Origin: CAYFRC01 sp050946115
GTDB lineage: Bacteria > Bacillota > Clostridia > Christensenellales > Aristaeellaceae
Length of the DNA: 64,000 nucleotides
Direction of reading: 5' to 3'
Assembly (NCBI GenBank): GCA_050946115.1
Contig: JBMNUF010000003.1
Coordinates: 1 to 64,000 of the forward strand
Shown in pieces: positions 50,985 to 59,648 of the stretch. The position numbers were made by a program, and so were the translations under genes. The notes beneath the pieces were generated by a model. The model saw only the letters and a program-made list of their open reading frames with translations. It ran no database searches and had not been told where the DNA came from. How positions within the stretch are numbered: position 1 is the first letter of the stretch; each line of letters opens with the position of its first letter.

Positions 50985-52370
50985 ATGAAGCTCTGGGGCG
51001 GACGCTTCGAAAAAGCGACGGACCACATGGTGGACGATTTCCACTCCTCCATTTCCTTTGATAAGCGGCTCGCGAAGCAGGACATCGCGGGTTCCGTCGC
51101 CCACGCGATCATGCTGGGCGAACAGGGGATCATCGCGCAGTCCGATGCGGACGAGATCGTGCGCGGCTTAAACGCCCTCCTTGACGAATACGAAAAGGGC
51201 GAACTCGTCTTTGAGGAAGAGGCCGAAGACATCCACATGAACATCGAAAAGCTGCTCACCGAAAAGATCGGGGACGCGGGCAAGCGCCTGCACACGGGGC
51301 GCAGCCGCAACGACCAGGTCGCGCTGGATGCGAGGATGTTCTTTAAGGACTGCGCGAAGCAGACGAAGGGGCTTCTCCTCTCTCTGATGCGCACGGTGCT
51401 CGCCGTGGCAAAAGAACATATCGATACGGTGATGCCCGGCTACACGCACCTGCAAAAGGCGCAGCCGGTGACGCTCGCGCACCACATGCTGTGCTGGTTT
51501 CAGATGCTCAGGCGCGATGCGACCCGGCTCGACGACTGCCTTTCTCGCGGCGACGAAATGCCGCTCGGCGCGGGCGCGCTCGCAACGTCGACCTACCCCA
51601 TCGACAGGGAGCGCGTACGGGAGCTGCTCGGGTTCGCGCGGATTACCGAAAACTCCATGGATTCCGTGTCCGACAGGGATTATATGCTCGAATACATGTC
51701 GTGCGCGTCGATTTCGATGATGCACCTCTCCCGCTGCTGCGAGGAGCTGATTTTGTGGTCGAGCGCGGAGTTCGGCTTCGTCGAGATGGACGATGGCTTC
51801 TCCACGGGTTCCTCGATCATGCCGCAAAAGAAAAACCCCGACGTCGCGGAGCTGATTCGCGGCAAGACCGGGCGCGTATACGGCGACTTGATGGCACTTC
51901 TCACCGTCATGAAGGGGCTGCCGCAGGCGTACAATAAAGATATGCAGGAGGACAAGGAGGCCTTTTTCGATTCGCACGACACGTGGTCGAAGTGCCTTCT
52001 CGTGTTCGACGGCATGCTGAAAACCGTGCGCTTCAAAAAAGACGTACTGCGAAGTGCCGCATCCGGCGGTTTTACGAACGCGACGGACGCCGCCGACTAC
52101 CTCGTGAAAAAGGGGATGCCCTTCCGCGAAGCCCACGCGGTGATCGGAAAGCTCGTGCTCGACTGCATCAAAAAAGGCGTATCGCTGGACGAAATCCCGC
52201 TCGACGCACTGAAAGACTATTCGCCGCTGTTTGGGGCGGACGTGTACCAAGCAATCGACGTTTCCGCATGCGTCGCGCAGCGGCGCGCGGACGGCGGGCC
52301 CGCGCCCGAAGCCGTGCAGAAGGCGATTGAAAGTGCGCAATCCTTCCTCGCCTCGGAGGGAGCAAAATGA
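50985..52370 (+). CDS. argH: Argininosuccinate lyase
   Basis: A 461-residue lyase releasing fumarate and arginine. KLWGGRFEK at the N-terminus, HTGRSRNDQVALD, TVMPGYTHLQKAQP and the loop GSSIMPQKKNPDVAEL (catalytic Ser) are all present. The ATG at 50985 (MKLWGG) matches the family start and follows GAGAGG; an upstream in-frame ATG at 50916 would lie before the intercistronic hairpin and adds an unrelated extension. Confidence 0.96.
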   Translation: MKLWGGRFEKATDHMVDDFHSSISFDKRLAKQDIAGSVAHAIMLGEQGIIAQSDADEIVRGLNALLDEYEKGELVFEEEAEDIHMNIEKLLTEKIGDAGKRLHTGRSRNDQVALDARMFFKDCAKQTKGLLLSLMRTVLAVAKEHIDTVMPGYTHLQKAQPVTLAHHMLCWFQMLRRDATRLDDCLSRGDEMPLGAGALATSTYPIDRERVRELLGFARITENSMDSVSDRDYMLEYMSCASISMMHLSRCCEELILWSSAEFGFVEMDDGFSTGSSIMPQKKNPDVAELIRGKTGRVYGDLMALLTVMKGLPQAYNKDMQEDKEAFFDSHDTWSKCLLVFDGMLKTVRFKKDVLRSAASGGFTNATDAADYLVKKGMPFREAHAVIGKLVLDCIKKGVSLDEIPLDALKDYSPLFGADVYQAIDVSACVAQRRADGGPAPEAVQKAIESAQSFLASEGAK

Positions 52371-53620
52371 CCGCGCCGGAAATCATCGCATGGATCGAAG
52401 GCGCGCGCTACAAGAGCAAAAAGGCGGGGCTCGAGAACATTCGGGCTCTTCTCGCCCTGCTCGGAAACCCGCAGGATTCCTTTCCCTGCTGCCACATCGC
52501 GGGGACGAACGGCAAGGGCTCTGTATGCGCGTTTACGGAGCGCGTGCTGCGCGAAAGCGGGCTGAAGACGGGGCTGTACACCTCGCCCTACCTGCGCTCG
52601 TACAACGAGCGCATTCAGATTGACGGCGCACCCGTATCGGATGCGCTGCTTGTGCGCTGCGGCGAAAGGGTCAAGGCGGCCGCGGAAGCGCTTTTGGAAA
52701 AGGACATCTTCTCCACCGCGTTCGAATTGGGCACCGCGCTGGCGTTTCTGATTTTTCAGGAGGAAAAGGTCGATTTCGCCGTGCTCGAAACGGGGCTGGG
52801 TGGAAGGTTCGATTCTACAAACGTCGTCTCGCCCGTCGCGTGCGCAATCGCCTCGATCGGGATGGATCACATGACGGTTTTGGGCGACACCATCGAGCAG
52901 ATCGCCGCCGAAAAGGCGGGCATCATCAAGGAAAACACGCCCGTCGCGCTGTACCCATTCCCTCAGGACAGCGTTTTTTCCGTGTTCGAGCGCGCCTGCG
53001 CCGAAAAACATGCGCCGTTTCTTCCGTCGGGAAATCTCGCGCTGTCGGATGTGGTTTGCGACGCATACGGCGCGAGCTTCGCGCTCATCTCTCCCGCATT
53101 CGGAAAGCTGGCATTGCGCATCGCGCTCCCCGGCAGGCATCAGGTGCAAAACGCGCGGCTCGCGGTCGCGCTGGCGGGGCTTTTGAAGGAAAAGGGCGTT
53201 CCCATCACCGCGGAGAGCCTGTGCCGGGGCATCGAAAACGCGCGCTGGGCGGGGCGGCTCGAGTGGGTCAAGCCGAACCTGCTCTTGGACGGGGCGCACA
53301 ACCCGCAGGGTGCAAAGGCGCTCGTGGAGTTTGTAAAAGAGTTTCTGCCGGACAGGCGCATTACGCTCATAACGGGCATGATGCGCGACAAGCAGCCCGA
53401 AACCTGCGCGCAACTGTTCGCACAGATCGCGGACGAGGTGTTTACCACGCGCGTCGCGTGGCAGCGCGCCGTGGACGAAAACGAGCTCGCGGCGCTGTAC
53501 CCTCGCGCCCGCGCCTTCAAGACGGTCGAGGAGGCGTTGGATGCGGCACTTGATTGCGACCTCGCGCTCGTGTGCGGTTCGCTGTATCTGGTGGGCGACG
53601 TCCGAAAGATGTTCCCCTAA
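52367..53620 (+). CDS. folC: Folylpolyglutamate synthase/dihydrofolate synthase
   Basis: A 417-residue Mur-ligase-type enzyme adding glutamate to folates. Walker A HIAGTNGKGSVCAF (about 44-57), the omega-loop ETGLGGRFDSTN, and LLDGAHNPQGA are diagnostic. Start overlaps the argH stop (ATGA). Folate supply links loosely to the divergent thyX gene, which uses methylene-tetrahydrofolate. Confidence 0.94.
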   Translation: MTAPEIIAWIEGARYKSKKAGLENIRALLALLGNPQDSFPCCHIAGTNGKGSVCAFTERVLRESGLKTGLYTSPYLRSYNERIQIDGAPVSDALLVRCGERVKAAAEALLEKDIFSTAFELGTALAFLIFQEEKVDFAVLETGLGGRFDSTNVVSPVACAIASIGMDHMTVLGDTIEQIAAEKAGIIKENTPVALYPFPQDSVFSVFERACAEKHAPFLPSGNLALSDVVCDAYGASFALISPAFGKLALRIALPGRHQVQNARLAVALAGLLKEKGVPITAESLCRGIENARWAGRLEWVKPNLLLDGAHNPQGAKALVEFVKEFLPDRRITLITGMMRDKQPETCAQLFAQIADEVFTTRVAWQRAVDENELAALYPRARAFKTVEEALDAALDCDLALVCGSLYLVGDVRKMFP

Positions 53621-53641
53621 GGCAATACGGAGGTGACAGAA

Positions 53642-54988
53642 ATGTTTTCCCACAGCGATCTTCAGAGCGTATCGCTGCCGCTCCCCGAGGATGTTCTGAA
53701 AAAGAAATATGCGGGCGATATAGAGGGCGCACTGCGCGCGGTGCGATACCGCCTCGCGCAGCCGGGGCTCCCCGAATGCATGGCGCAGCGCCTGCGCGCA
53801 GAGGAGGGCATCCTCACGGAACTGCCCTTCGCGTATCCCTATACGGAAGAAGAAGCGCTCGCGCTTTTGCAGCGCGCCGTTCCCGATTTTACCGCAGAGG
53901 AACTGTCCGCGTTCGAGGAAGAGGGAAAGATCGATTTTCAGTGGATAGACGGCAAAAAGCGCTATCTCCGCAGCTTTGTCGCATCGCTCTTTCATTCGTG
54001 CGATGATTTGGCGCGCCGCGCGGGCAGACCGCACGACGCATCGAATGCCGACAGGCTCCGCCGCGTCATCGCGGAGGTGCGCGAAAACGGCGTATGCAAA
54101 AGGCGCATCCGTATGAAGGCGTCGCTGAAAATCAAGGACGAATTTTTCGTGCCGGGGGAGACCTATCTTGTGCACATCCCCATCCCGATCGAGGAAGCCG
54201 AGATTCGGTACGTACGTTTGCTCTCCTTTTCGCACGCGCCCAAATCCATTTCATCAAATTCTGCCCCGCAGCGCACGGTGGCGTTTGAGGAAGTGCTCGC
54301 GGAAAACGCGCCCTTCTTCGTCGAATACGAATACGATGTGATAATTCGTCGCGCCCAAGGATACGATGCGCCGCCGCCAAATGCGGACGACCTTTCGGAG
54401 CATGCGCCGCACATTCTCTTTACGCCGTACATGCGTTCGCTCGAAAGGGAGCTTTCCAAGGGATTGACCGACCCCGAAGCCAAGGCGCGCGCGTATTACG
54501 ATTTCATCACGACGCGCACCACCTATTCCTACGTTCGGGACTATTTTCTGATCGACGACGCGGGCGAATACGTCGCGAAAAACCGCAAAGGCGATTGCGG
54601 CCTGCAGGCGCTGTGCTTTATCACACTGTGCCGCATCGGCGGCATTCCCGCGCGCTGGCAGAGCGGGCTGTATGTGCATGACGAGGACGCGGGCTGCCAC
54701 GACTGGGCGATGTTCTTCACGAAGGATCGCCTCTGGCGCTTCTGCGATCCGTCCTTCGGCGGCTCCGCCTACCGACAGGGCGACGAGGTGCGGCGCGATT
54801 TCTATTTCGGCAACCTCGATCCGTTCCGCATGGCGGCGAACCGCGCGTATTACGTACCGTTCGCGCCGGAAAAGTGCTTCCCCCGAAACGATCCCTACGA
54901 CAACCAATCCGGCGAATGCGAAAGCACCGTCAAAGCCTATCCCGAGCGGGAATTGGAGACGAAATGCGTCGTCCTCTCCATGGAATAG
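53642..54988 (+). CDS. Transglutaminase-like domain protein
   Basis: A 448-residue protein. The C-terminal half (about 270-400) is a transglutaminase/protease-like fold with the Cys-His-Asp triad: GDCGLQALCFITLCRIGGIP (Cys about 322), GCHDWAMFF and FCDPSFGG. The N-terminal 150 residues are helical and charged, the middle beta-rich. No signal peptide, so it acts inside the cell; a protease or deamidase role is possible. The ATG at 53642 is 8 nt after GGAGG. Its 3' end is duplicated immediately downstream. Confidence 0.82.
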   Translation: MFSHSDLQSVSLPLPEDVLKKKYAGDIEGALRAVRYRLAQPGLPECMAQRLRAEEGILTELPFAYPYTEEEALALLQRAVPDFTAEELSAFEEEGKIDFQWIDGKKRYLRSFVASLFHSCDDLARRAGRPHDASNADRLRRVIAEVRENGVCKRRIRMKASLKIKDEFFVPGETYLVHIPIPIEEAEIRYVRLLSFSHAPKSISSNSAPQRTVAFEEVLAENAPFFVEYEYDVIIRRAQGYDAPPPNADDLSEHAPHILFTPYMRSLERELSKGLTDPEAKARAYYDFITTRTTYSYVRDYFLIDDAGEYVAKNRKGDCGLQALCFITLCRIGGIPARWQSGLYVHDEDAGCHDWAMFFTKDRLWRFCDPSFGGSAYRQGDEVRRDFYFGNLDPFRMAANRAYYVPFAPEKCFPRNDPYDNQSGECESTVKAYPERELETKCVVLSME

Positions 54989-55000
54989 CGATCCGCGCCG

Positions 55001-55106
55001 TTCGCATCGGAAAAGCGCTTCCCCCAAACCGATCCTGTGACAGAAAGCAAAGGCAAGCCTATCCCGAGCGGGAATTGGAGACAAAATGCGTCGTTCTCTC
55101 CATGGA
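55001..55106 (+). repeat. Untranslated duplicate of the transglutaminase gene 3' end
   Basis: This stretch repeats 54860-54984, the last 40 codons of the transglutaminase gene. The terminal block is nearly exact: 54933-54984 against 55055-55106, 50 of 52 positions equal. The first part (TTCGCATCGGAAAAGCGCTT against TTCGCGCCGGAAAAGTGCTT) has diverged, and about 19 nt are lost in the middle. It lies after the stop codon and before the terminator, so it is a decaying tandem duplication rather than a gene. Confidence 0.85.
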
Positions 55107-55113
55107 GCAACAC

Positions 55114-55154
55114 AAAACGCGCGGAGCCGCAAACAGGCGGTTCCGCGCGTTTTT
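55114..55154. terminator. Bidirectional terminator
   Basis: AAAACGCGCGGA pairs with TCCGCGCGTTTT, with inner CCGC/GCGG. It separates the convergent transglutaminase and ppdK genes. Confidence 0.9.
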
Positions 55155-55165
55155 GCTATACGATA

Positions 55166-57811
55166 TTAGGCCTTTTTCTGCCGGCGCTCGAGGATCGCCC
55201 CGTGCGCCGCCGCGAGCCTCGCGAGCGGTACGCGGAACGGGGAGCAGGACACATAGTCCAGCCCGATGTTGTGGCAGAAAATGACGCTCGACTGGTCACC
55301 GCCGTGCTCGCCGCAGATGCCCAGCTTGATCTCGGGGCGGGTCTGCCGTCCGAGTCGCACCGCGAGCTTCATGAGGGTGCCGACGCCGTCCTGGTCCAGG
55401 TGCGCGAACGGGTCGAAGTCGAAGATCTTCTTCTCGTAGTACGAATCGAGGAATTTCGAAGCGTCGTCGCGCGAGAAGCCGTAGGTCATCTGCGTCATGT
55501 CGTTCGTGCCGAAGGAGAAGAACTCCGCCTCCGCCGCGATCCTGTCGGCGGTCAGCGCGGCGCGCGGGATTTCGATCATCGTGCCGACCTTGAACTCCAG
55601 CACGACGTTCTTTTCCTGCATGATCTTTTCGGCGGTCTCCATGACGACCTTGCGCACAAACGCGAGCTCCTTCGTGTCGCCGACCAGCGGAATCATGATC
55701 TCGGGATGGATGACGCATCCCGTCTCCTGCGTAACCTCGATCGCCGCTTCCATGACGGCGCGGGTCTGCATTTCCGCGATCTCGGGATAGGTCACCGAGA
55801 GGCGGCAGCCTCTATGTCCCATCATCGGGTTCGTCTCGTGGAGCTTGTCGATGCGCGCGACGATCGCATCCGTCGTCGTGTCGAGTTCCTTCGCGAGCTC
55901 CTCGATCTCCTTGGTCGCCTTGCGGTCGGGCAGGAACTCGTGCAGCGGCGGGTCCAGATAGCGGATCGTCACGGGGCGCTCGCCCATGACCTCATACAGC
56001 GCCTTGAAGTCGCCCTTTTGCATGGGCAGGATCTTCGCCAGCGCGATGCGGCGCTCGGATTCGGCGTCCGCGAGGATCATCTCGCGCACGGCCTTGATGC
56101 GGTCCTCCGCAAAGAACATATGCTCCGTGCGGGTCAGCCCGATGCCCTCCGCGCCGAACTTGACGGCTATGGCGGCGTCCTTGGGCGTGTCGGCGTTCGT
56201 GCGGATCTTCAGCCTGCGGAAGCGGTCCGCCCAGTGCATGATGGTATTGAAATCCTCGGTTGGCTCCGCATCGACGGTCGGGATCGCGCCGCCGTAGACG
56301 CTGCCGGTCGTTCCGTCAAGGGAAATATAGTCGCCCTCGCGGAACACATGCTCCCCGATGGTCACCGTTTTCGCCTTTTCGTCGATCTGCGCATCGCCGC
56401 AGCCGGAGACGCAGCACGTGCCCATGCCGCGCGCGACGACCGCCGCGTGGCTCGTCATGCCGCCGCGGGAGGTCAAAATGCCCTTGGAGTGCTCCATGCC
56501 CTCGATGTCCTCGGGCGTGGTGTCCTGCCGCACGAGGATGACCTGCTGCCCCTCTTTGCCGGCGACCGTGGCGTCCTTCGCGGTGAAATAAATCCTGCCG
56601 CAGGCGGCGCCGGGCGAGGCGGGGAGCGCCTTCGCGATGGGGGTCGCCTTTTTGAGCTCCTTGGGGTCGAACTGCGGGTGCAGCAGCGCATCCAACTGGC
56701 GCGGTTCCACCTTCAGGAGTGCCTCTTCCTCGGTCAGCATGCCCTCTTTGACCAAATCGATCGCGATGCGCAGCGCCGCGGCGGCGGTGCGCTTGCCGTT
56801 GCGCGTCTGGAGCATGTAGAGCTTGCCGCGCTCGATGGTGTATTCCATGTCCTGCATGTCGCGATAGTGGCTCTCGAGCTTCTTCGCGATGCCGGCAAAC
56901 TCCTCGTACACCTCGGGCATAATGTTTTTCAGCGTATCGATGTGCTGCGGCGTGCGCACGCCCGCGACGACGTCTTCGCCCTGCGCGTTGATGAGGTACT
57001 CGCCGTAGAGGTGATTTTCGCCGGTGGAGGGGTTGCGCGTGAACGCGACGCCCGTGCCGGAGGTGTCGCCCATGTTGCCGAATACCATCGCCTGCACGTT
57101 GACGGCGGTGCCCCAGTCGCCGGGGATGTCGTTCATGCGGCGGTAGTAGATCGCGCGCTCGTTGTCCCAGGAGCGGAACACGGCCTGGATCGCCTCGATG
57201 AGCTGCGTATGCGGATCCTGCGGGAAGGGCTCGCCCTTCTCGTCCAGATACAGCGCCTTGAACTGCTTTACGACGCGCTTGAGGTCATCCGCGGTCAGCT
57301 CCGTATCGTCCTTGATTCCTTTTTCCGCCTTGACGGCTTCGAACAGCTTTTCAAACTTCTCCTTCTCGATGCCCATGACGACGTCGGAGAACATCTGGAT
57401 GAACCGGCGGTAGGAGTCGTATGCAAAGCGCTCGTTGTTCGTGAGCTTTGCAAGCCCCTCGACCGCCACGTCGTTTAAGCCGAGGTTCAAGATCGTATCC
57501 ATCATGCCCGGCATGGAGGCTCGCGCGCCGGAGCGCACGGAGACGAGGAACGGATTTTCGAGGTCGCCGAACTTCTTGCCGCAGATCTTCTCGGTCTGGG
57601 CGAGCGCCGCATCGATCTGCCGCAGGATCTCGTCGGAGATCGTCTTGCCGTCGTGATAATACGCCATGCAGGCTTCCGTCGTTACGGTAAAGCCCTGCGG
57701 CACGGGCAGCCCCAGCTGCGTCATCTCGGCGAGGTTTGCGCCCTTGCCGCCGAGCAGATCGCGCATTCCCGCGTTGCCTTCGCGGAACAGGTAAACGAAT
57801 TTGTGCGTCAT
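55166..57811 (-). CDS. ppdK: Pyruvate, phosphate dikinase
   Basis: An enzyme of about 881 residues interconverting pyruvate, ATP and phosphate with PEP, AMP and pyrophosphate. The ATP-grasp N-terminal domain starts KFVYLFREGNAGMRDLLGGKGANLAEM; the swivelling domain has the phospho-histidine in GGMTSHAAVVARGMG; the C-terminal barrel has RYLDPPLHEFLP, GHRGCRLS and LGICGEHGGDQSS (catalytic Cys). GGGGG lies directly at the first ATG (57817) but 6 nt before the second (57811), so 57811 is chosen. Typical of clostridial glycolysis with pyrophosphate use. Confidence 0.95.
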   Translation of the reverse strand: MTHKFVYLFREGNAGMRDLLGGKGANLAEMTQLGLPVPQGFTVTTEACMAYYHDGKTISDEILRQIDAALAQTEKICGKKFGDLENPFLVSVRSGARASMPGMMDTILNLGLNDVAVEGLAKLTNNERFAYDSYRRFIQMFSDVVMGIEKEKFEKLFEAVKAEKGIKDDTELTADDLKRVVKQFKALYLDEKGEPFPQDPHTQLIEAIQAVFRSWDNERAIYYRRMNDIPGDWGTAVNVQAMVFGNMGDTSGTGVAFTRNPSTGENHLYGEYLINAQGEDVVAGVRTPQHIDTLKNIMPEVYEEFAGIAKKLESHYRDMQDMEYTIERGKLYMLQTRNGKRTAAAALRIAIDLVKEGMLTEEEALLKVEPRQLDALLHPQFDPKELKKATPIAKALPASPGAACGRIYFTAKDATVAGKEGQQVILVRQDTTPEDIEGMEHSKGILTSRGGMTSHAAVVARGMGTCCVSGCGDAQIDEKAKTVTIGEHVFREGDYISLDGTTGSVYGGAIPTVDAEPTEDFNTIMHWADRFRRLKIRTNADTPKDAAIAVKFGAEGIGLTRTEHMFFAEDRIKAVREMILADAESERRIALAKILPMQKGDFKALYEVMGERPVTIRYLDPPLHEFLPDRKATKEIEELAKELDTTTDAIVARIDKLHETNPMMGHRGCRLSVTYPEIAEMQTRAVMEAAIEVTQETGCVIHPEIMIPLVGDTKELAFVRKVVMETAEKIMQEKNVVLEFKVGTMIEIPRAALTADRIAAEAEFFSFGTNDMTQMTYGFSRDDASKFLDSYYEKKIFDFDPFAHLDQDGVGTLMKLAVRLGRQTRPEIKLGICGEHGGDQSSVIFCHNIGLDYVSCSPFRVPLARLAAAHGAILERRQKKA

Positions 57812-57846
57812 TTTCATCCCCCTAAATCAGTCCTTTGATTGTGTAA

Positions 57847-57875
57847 GTATAAACCAAATCGAAAGGCGCGTCGAG
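57847..57875 (-). promoter_or_regulatory. Probable ppdK promoter
   Basis: On the minus strand TCGACG (57875-57870), 17 bp, TATACT (57852-57847). The -10 is good and the -35 moderate. Confidence 0.5.
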
Positions 57876-57968
57876 ATTGATTATGTTATGTTTGTGAGAA
57901 CGCGCGCTCTTCCGCGAAAATTAGCAGAAATTGTTCGCGCTTTTCGGAACCATTCGCATCCTCTCATC

Positions 57969-58008
57969 AAAAACGCGCCGCCCGGCATGAACGGCCGGAC
58001 GGCGCGCT
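57969..58008 (-). terminator. Terminator of the double-VanW gene
   Basis: On the minus strand GCGCGCCGTCCGGC pairs with GCCGGGCGGCGCG (one mismatch) and is followed by five Ts. It starts 12 nt after the stop codon. Confidence 0.88.
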
Positions 58009-58019
58009 AAGGACAGCAT

Positions 58020-59006
58020 TTAGCTCTCCGAGAGCTCGCAGATGAGGGTATCGCCCGAGATATAGGTGTATATCGTCAGTTCGTCATACCCCGTGTAGCG
58101 GAAGGAGAAGTCGTAATCGGCGTTGTAGTCGGTCATGATCGCATCGCTCGAGGAGGATACGTAGTGCTGATTGTAGTTGGAGCCGTAGGTGCGTTTCTCC
58201 ACGATGTCGATGTCGTCCATGTCCTCGACCGCAAGCCACAGCCCGCTCGCGACGATCGCCACGCCGCCGCCAACGACCTGCACGCCGCGCCCGTTGACCG
58301 CCTTTTTGAAGCCGTATGCGGTCGTTCTGGGGCCTACGACGTCGTTGAAGGAGAACACGTCGTTGTGCTGGAGCGTATAGCCCGAGATGCTGTTCGCCGC
58401 GAGCTCGACATTGTTGATCAGCGCGCTCGATCCGTCCAACTCGATCGAACTGGAGCCCGCCGACGAGCTACTCCCGCCCCCGGAGTAGTAATTTGTGAGC
58501 GTACAGTACACATAGTTCTTGTCGCGCCACATGGAGATGGTGAAATCCCCGAAGTAGTTGTAGAAGCTGAAATCCACGTCGTTCTTATAGTCGGTGACGA
58601 TCGCGTCGGAGCCGCTGGAGACGTAGTTTTCGCTGAATTTCGAGCCGTAGACCTTCTTGTCCACATAGTCGATGTCGTCGAGCTGCTTGAGCGCGAGGTA
58701 CAGCGTCGCCGCAACCTGCGAAACGCCGCCGCCTACGACCTTCACGCCGCGCCCATTGATCGCGACCTTGTAGCCCTCGTCGGTCGTTCTGGGGCCGACG
58801 ATGTCGTTAAAGGAGAAGTAGTCGTTGTAATAGACATCCGTGCCGTCAAGCGCTGCGATCGCGAGGTCGATATTGCTCTTCTTCGCGCCGGACGAATCCT
58901 TCAGGGTCGTCTTGGAGGAGGCGAAGGTGTCGGCCATCGCCCCGGGTACGGCGACAAAGCTGAGCGCGAGCACGGCTGCAAGCAAAAGGCATATCCTCTT
59001 TTTCAT
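58020..59006 (-). CDS. Secreted protein with two VanW-like repeats
   Basis: A 328-residue exported protein. Signal peptide about 1-25 (MKKRICLLLAAVLAL to AMA-D). Two homologous units, residues 64-148 and 218-302, each run from FSFND(I/V)VGPRTT through NGRGV(K/Q)VVGGGV to YVSS(G/S)SDAI(V/M)TDY and DFSF. A glycine/serine linker (177-188) joins them. They match the core of VanW domains, but the usual GGGICQ cysteine is absent: SQV in unit 1 and AIV in unit 2. Probably binds the cell wall; function unknown. Start follows GGGAGGG. Confidence 0.8.
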   Translation of the reverse strand: MKKRICLLLAAVLALSFVAVPGAMADTFASSKTTLKDSSGAKKSNIDLAIAALDGTDVYYNDYFSFNDIVGPRTTDEGYKVAINGRGVKVVGGGVSQVAATLYLALKQLDDIDYVDKKVYGSKFSENYVSSGSDAIVTDYKNDVDFSFYNYFGDFTISMWRDKNYVYCTLTNYYSGGGSSSSAGSSSIELDGSSALINNVELAANSISGYTLQHNDVFSFNDVVGPRTTAYGFKKAVNGRGVQVVGGGVAIVASGLWLAVEDMDDIDIVEKRTYGSNYNQHYVSSSSDAIMTDYNADYDFSFRYTGYDELTIYTYISGDTLICELSES

Positions 59007-59065
59007 AACGGAGCCCTCCCATTCGTTTTACCTATTTGACGCTGCAAAAACGCGAAAGTTCCGCG

Positions 59066-59102
59066 AAAAAGCCGCCCGACGCTGTATCGGACGGCTTTTT
59101 TT
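59066..59102 (-). terminator. Terminator of the ribosomal-protein operon
   Basis: AAAAAGCCGCCCGA pairs with TCGGACGGCTTTTT (one mismatch), 10 nt after the rplQ stop. Ts lie on both strands. Confidence 0.87.
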
Positions 59103-59112
59103 GAAAGTTGTT

Positions 59113-59622
59113 TCAGATGATCTCCAGGATCGCCATTTCGGCTGCGTCGCCGCGGCGGGGGCCCATTTTCACGATGCGGGTGTAGCCGCCGGCGGCGCCC
59201 GTTTCCGCATTGCGCTTTTTGAATTTGGGGCCGATTTCGCGCATGAGCCGCTCCACGACGGGGTGCTTGACGGCTGCCGTGCGCTCCTTATAATCGGTCC
59301 TGCTCTCCTTGGGCTTGCGGGGCTCCGGAATGTCGTAGAGATAGCTCATGATGCGGCGGCGCGCCGCGAGCTTGGAGGGCATATCGTTGGTCACGGTGAG
59401 GATAACGGTCTGCCCCTTGTCGTTATTGGTTGTCTTCTGCACTTCGACGCTGTTTTCGCACTCATTGACGGCGAGCGTAATGATATGCTCGGCGACGGAA
59501 CGTACTTCCTTGGCGCGGGCAAGCGTCGTCTCGATGCGGCCGTACCAGATCAGGTTTGTGACCTGATTGCGCAGCAAGGCTTTCCTCTGGTCGGCCGGCC
59601 TGCCCAACTTGCGATTGGCCAT
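59113..59622 (-). CDS. rplQ: Ribosomal protein L17
   Basis: A 169-residue 50S protein. The N-terminus RKLGRPADQRKALLRNQVT and the C-terminus GGYTRIVKMGPRRGDAAEM are classic, but L17 is usually about 110-130 residues; an insertion of roughly 45 residues (about 60-110, from VEVQKTTNNDKG to RTDYKERTAA) lies between the two halves. Follows rpoA after 26 nt. Confidence 0.94.
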   Translation of the reverse strand: MANRKLGRPADQRKALLRNQVTNLIWYGRIETTLARAKEVRSVAEHIITLAVNECENSVEVQKTTNNDKGQTVILTVTNDMPSKLAARRRIMSYLYDIPEPRKPKESRTDYKERTAAVKHPVVERLMREIGPKFKKRNAETGAAGGYTRIVKMGPRRGDAAEMAILEII

Positions 59623-59648
59623 TTTATGTTCCTCCTCGATATCAACTC

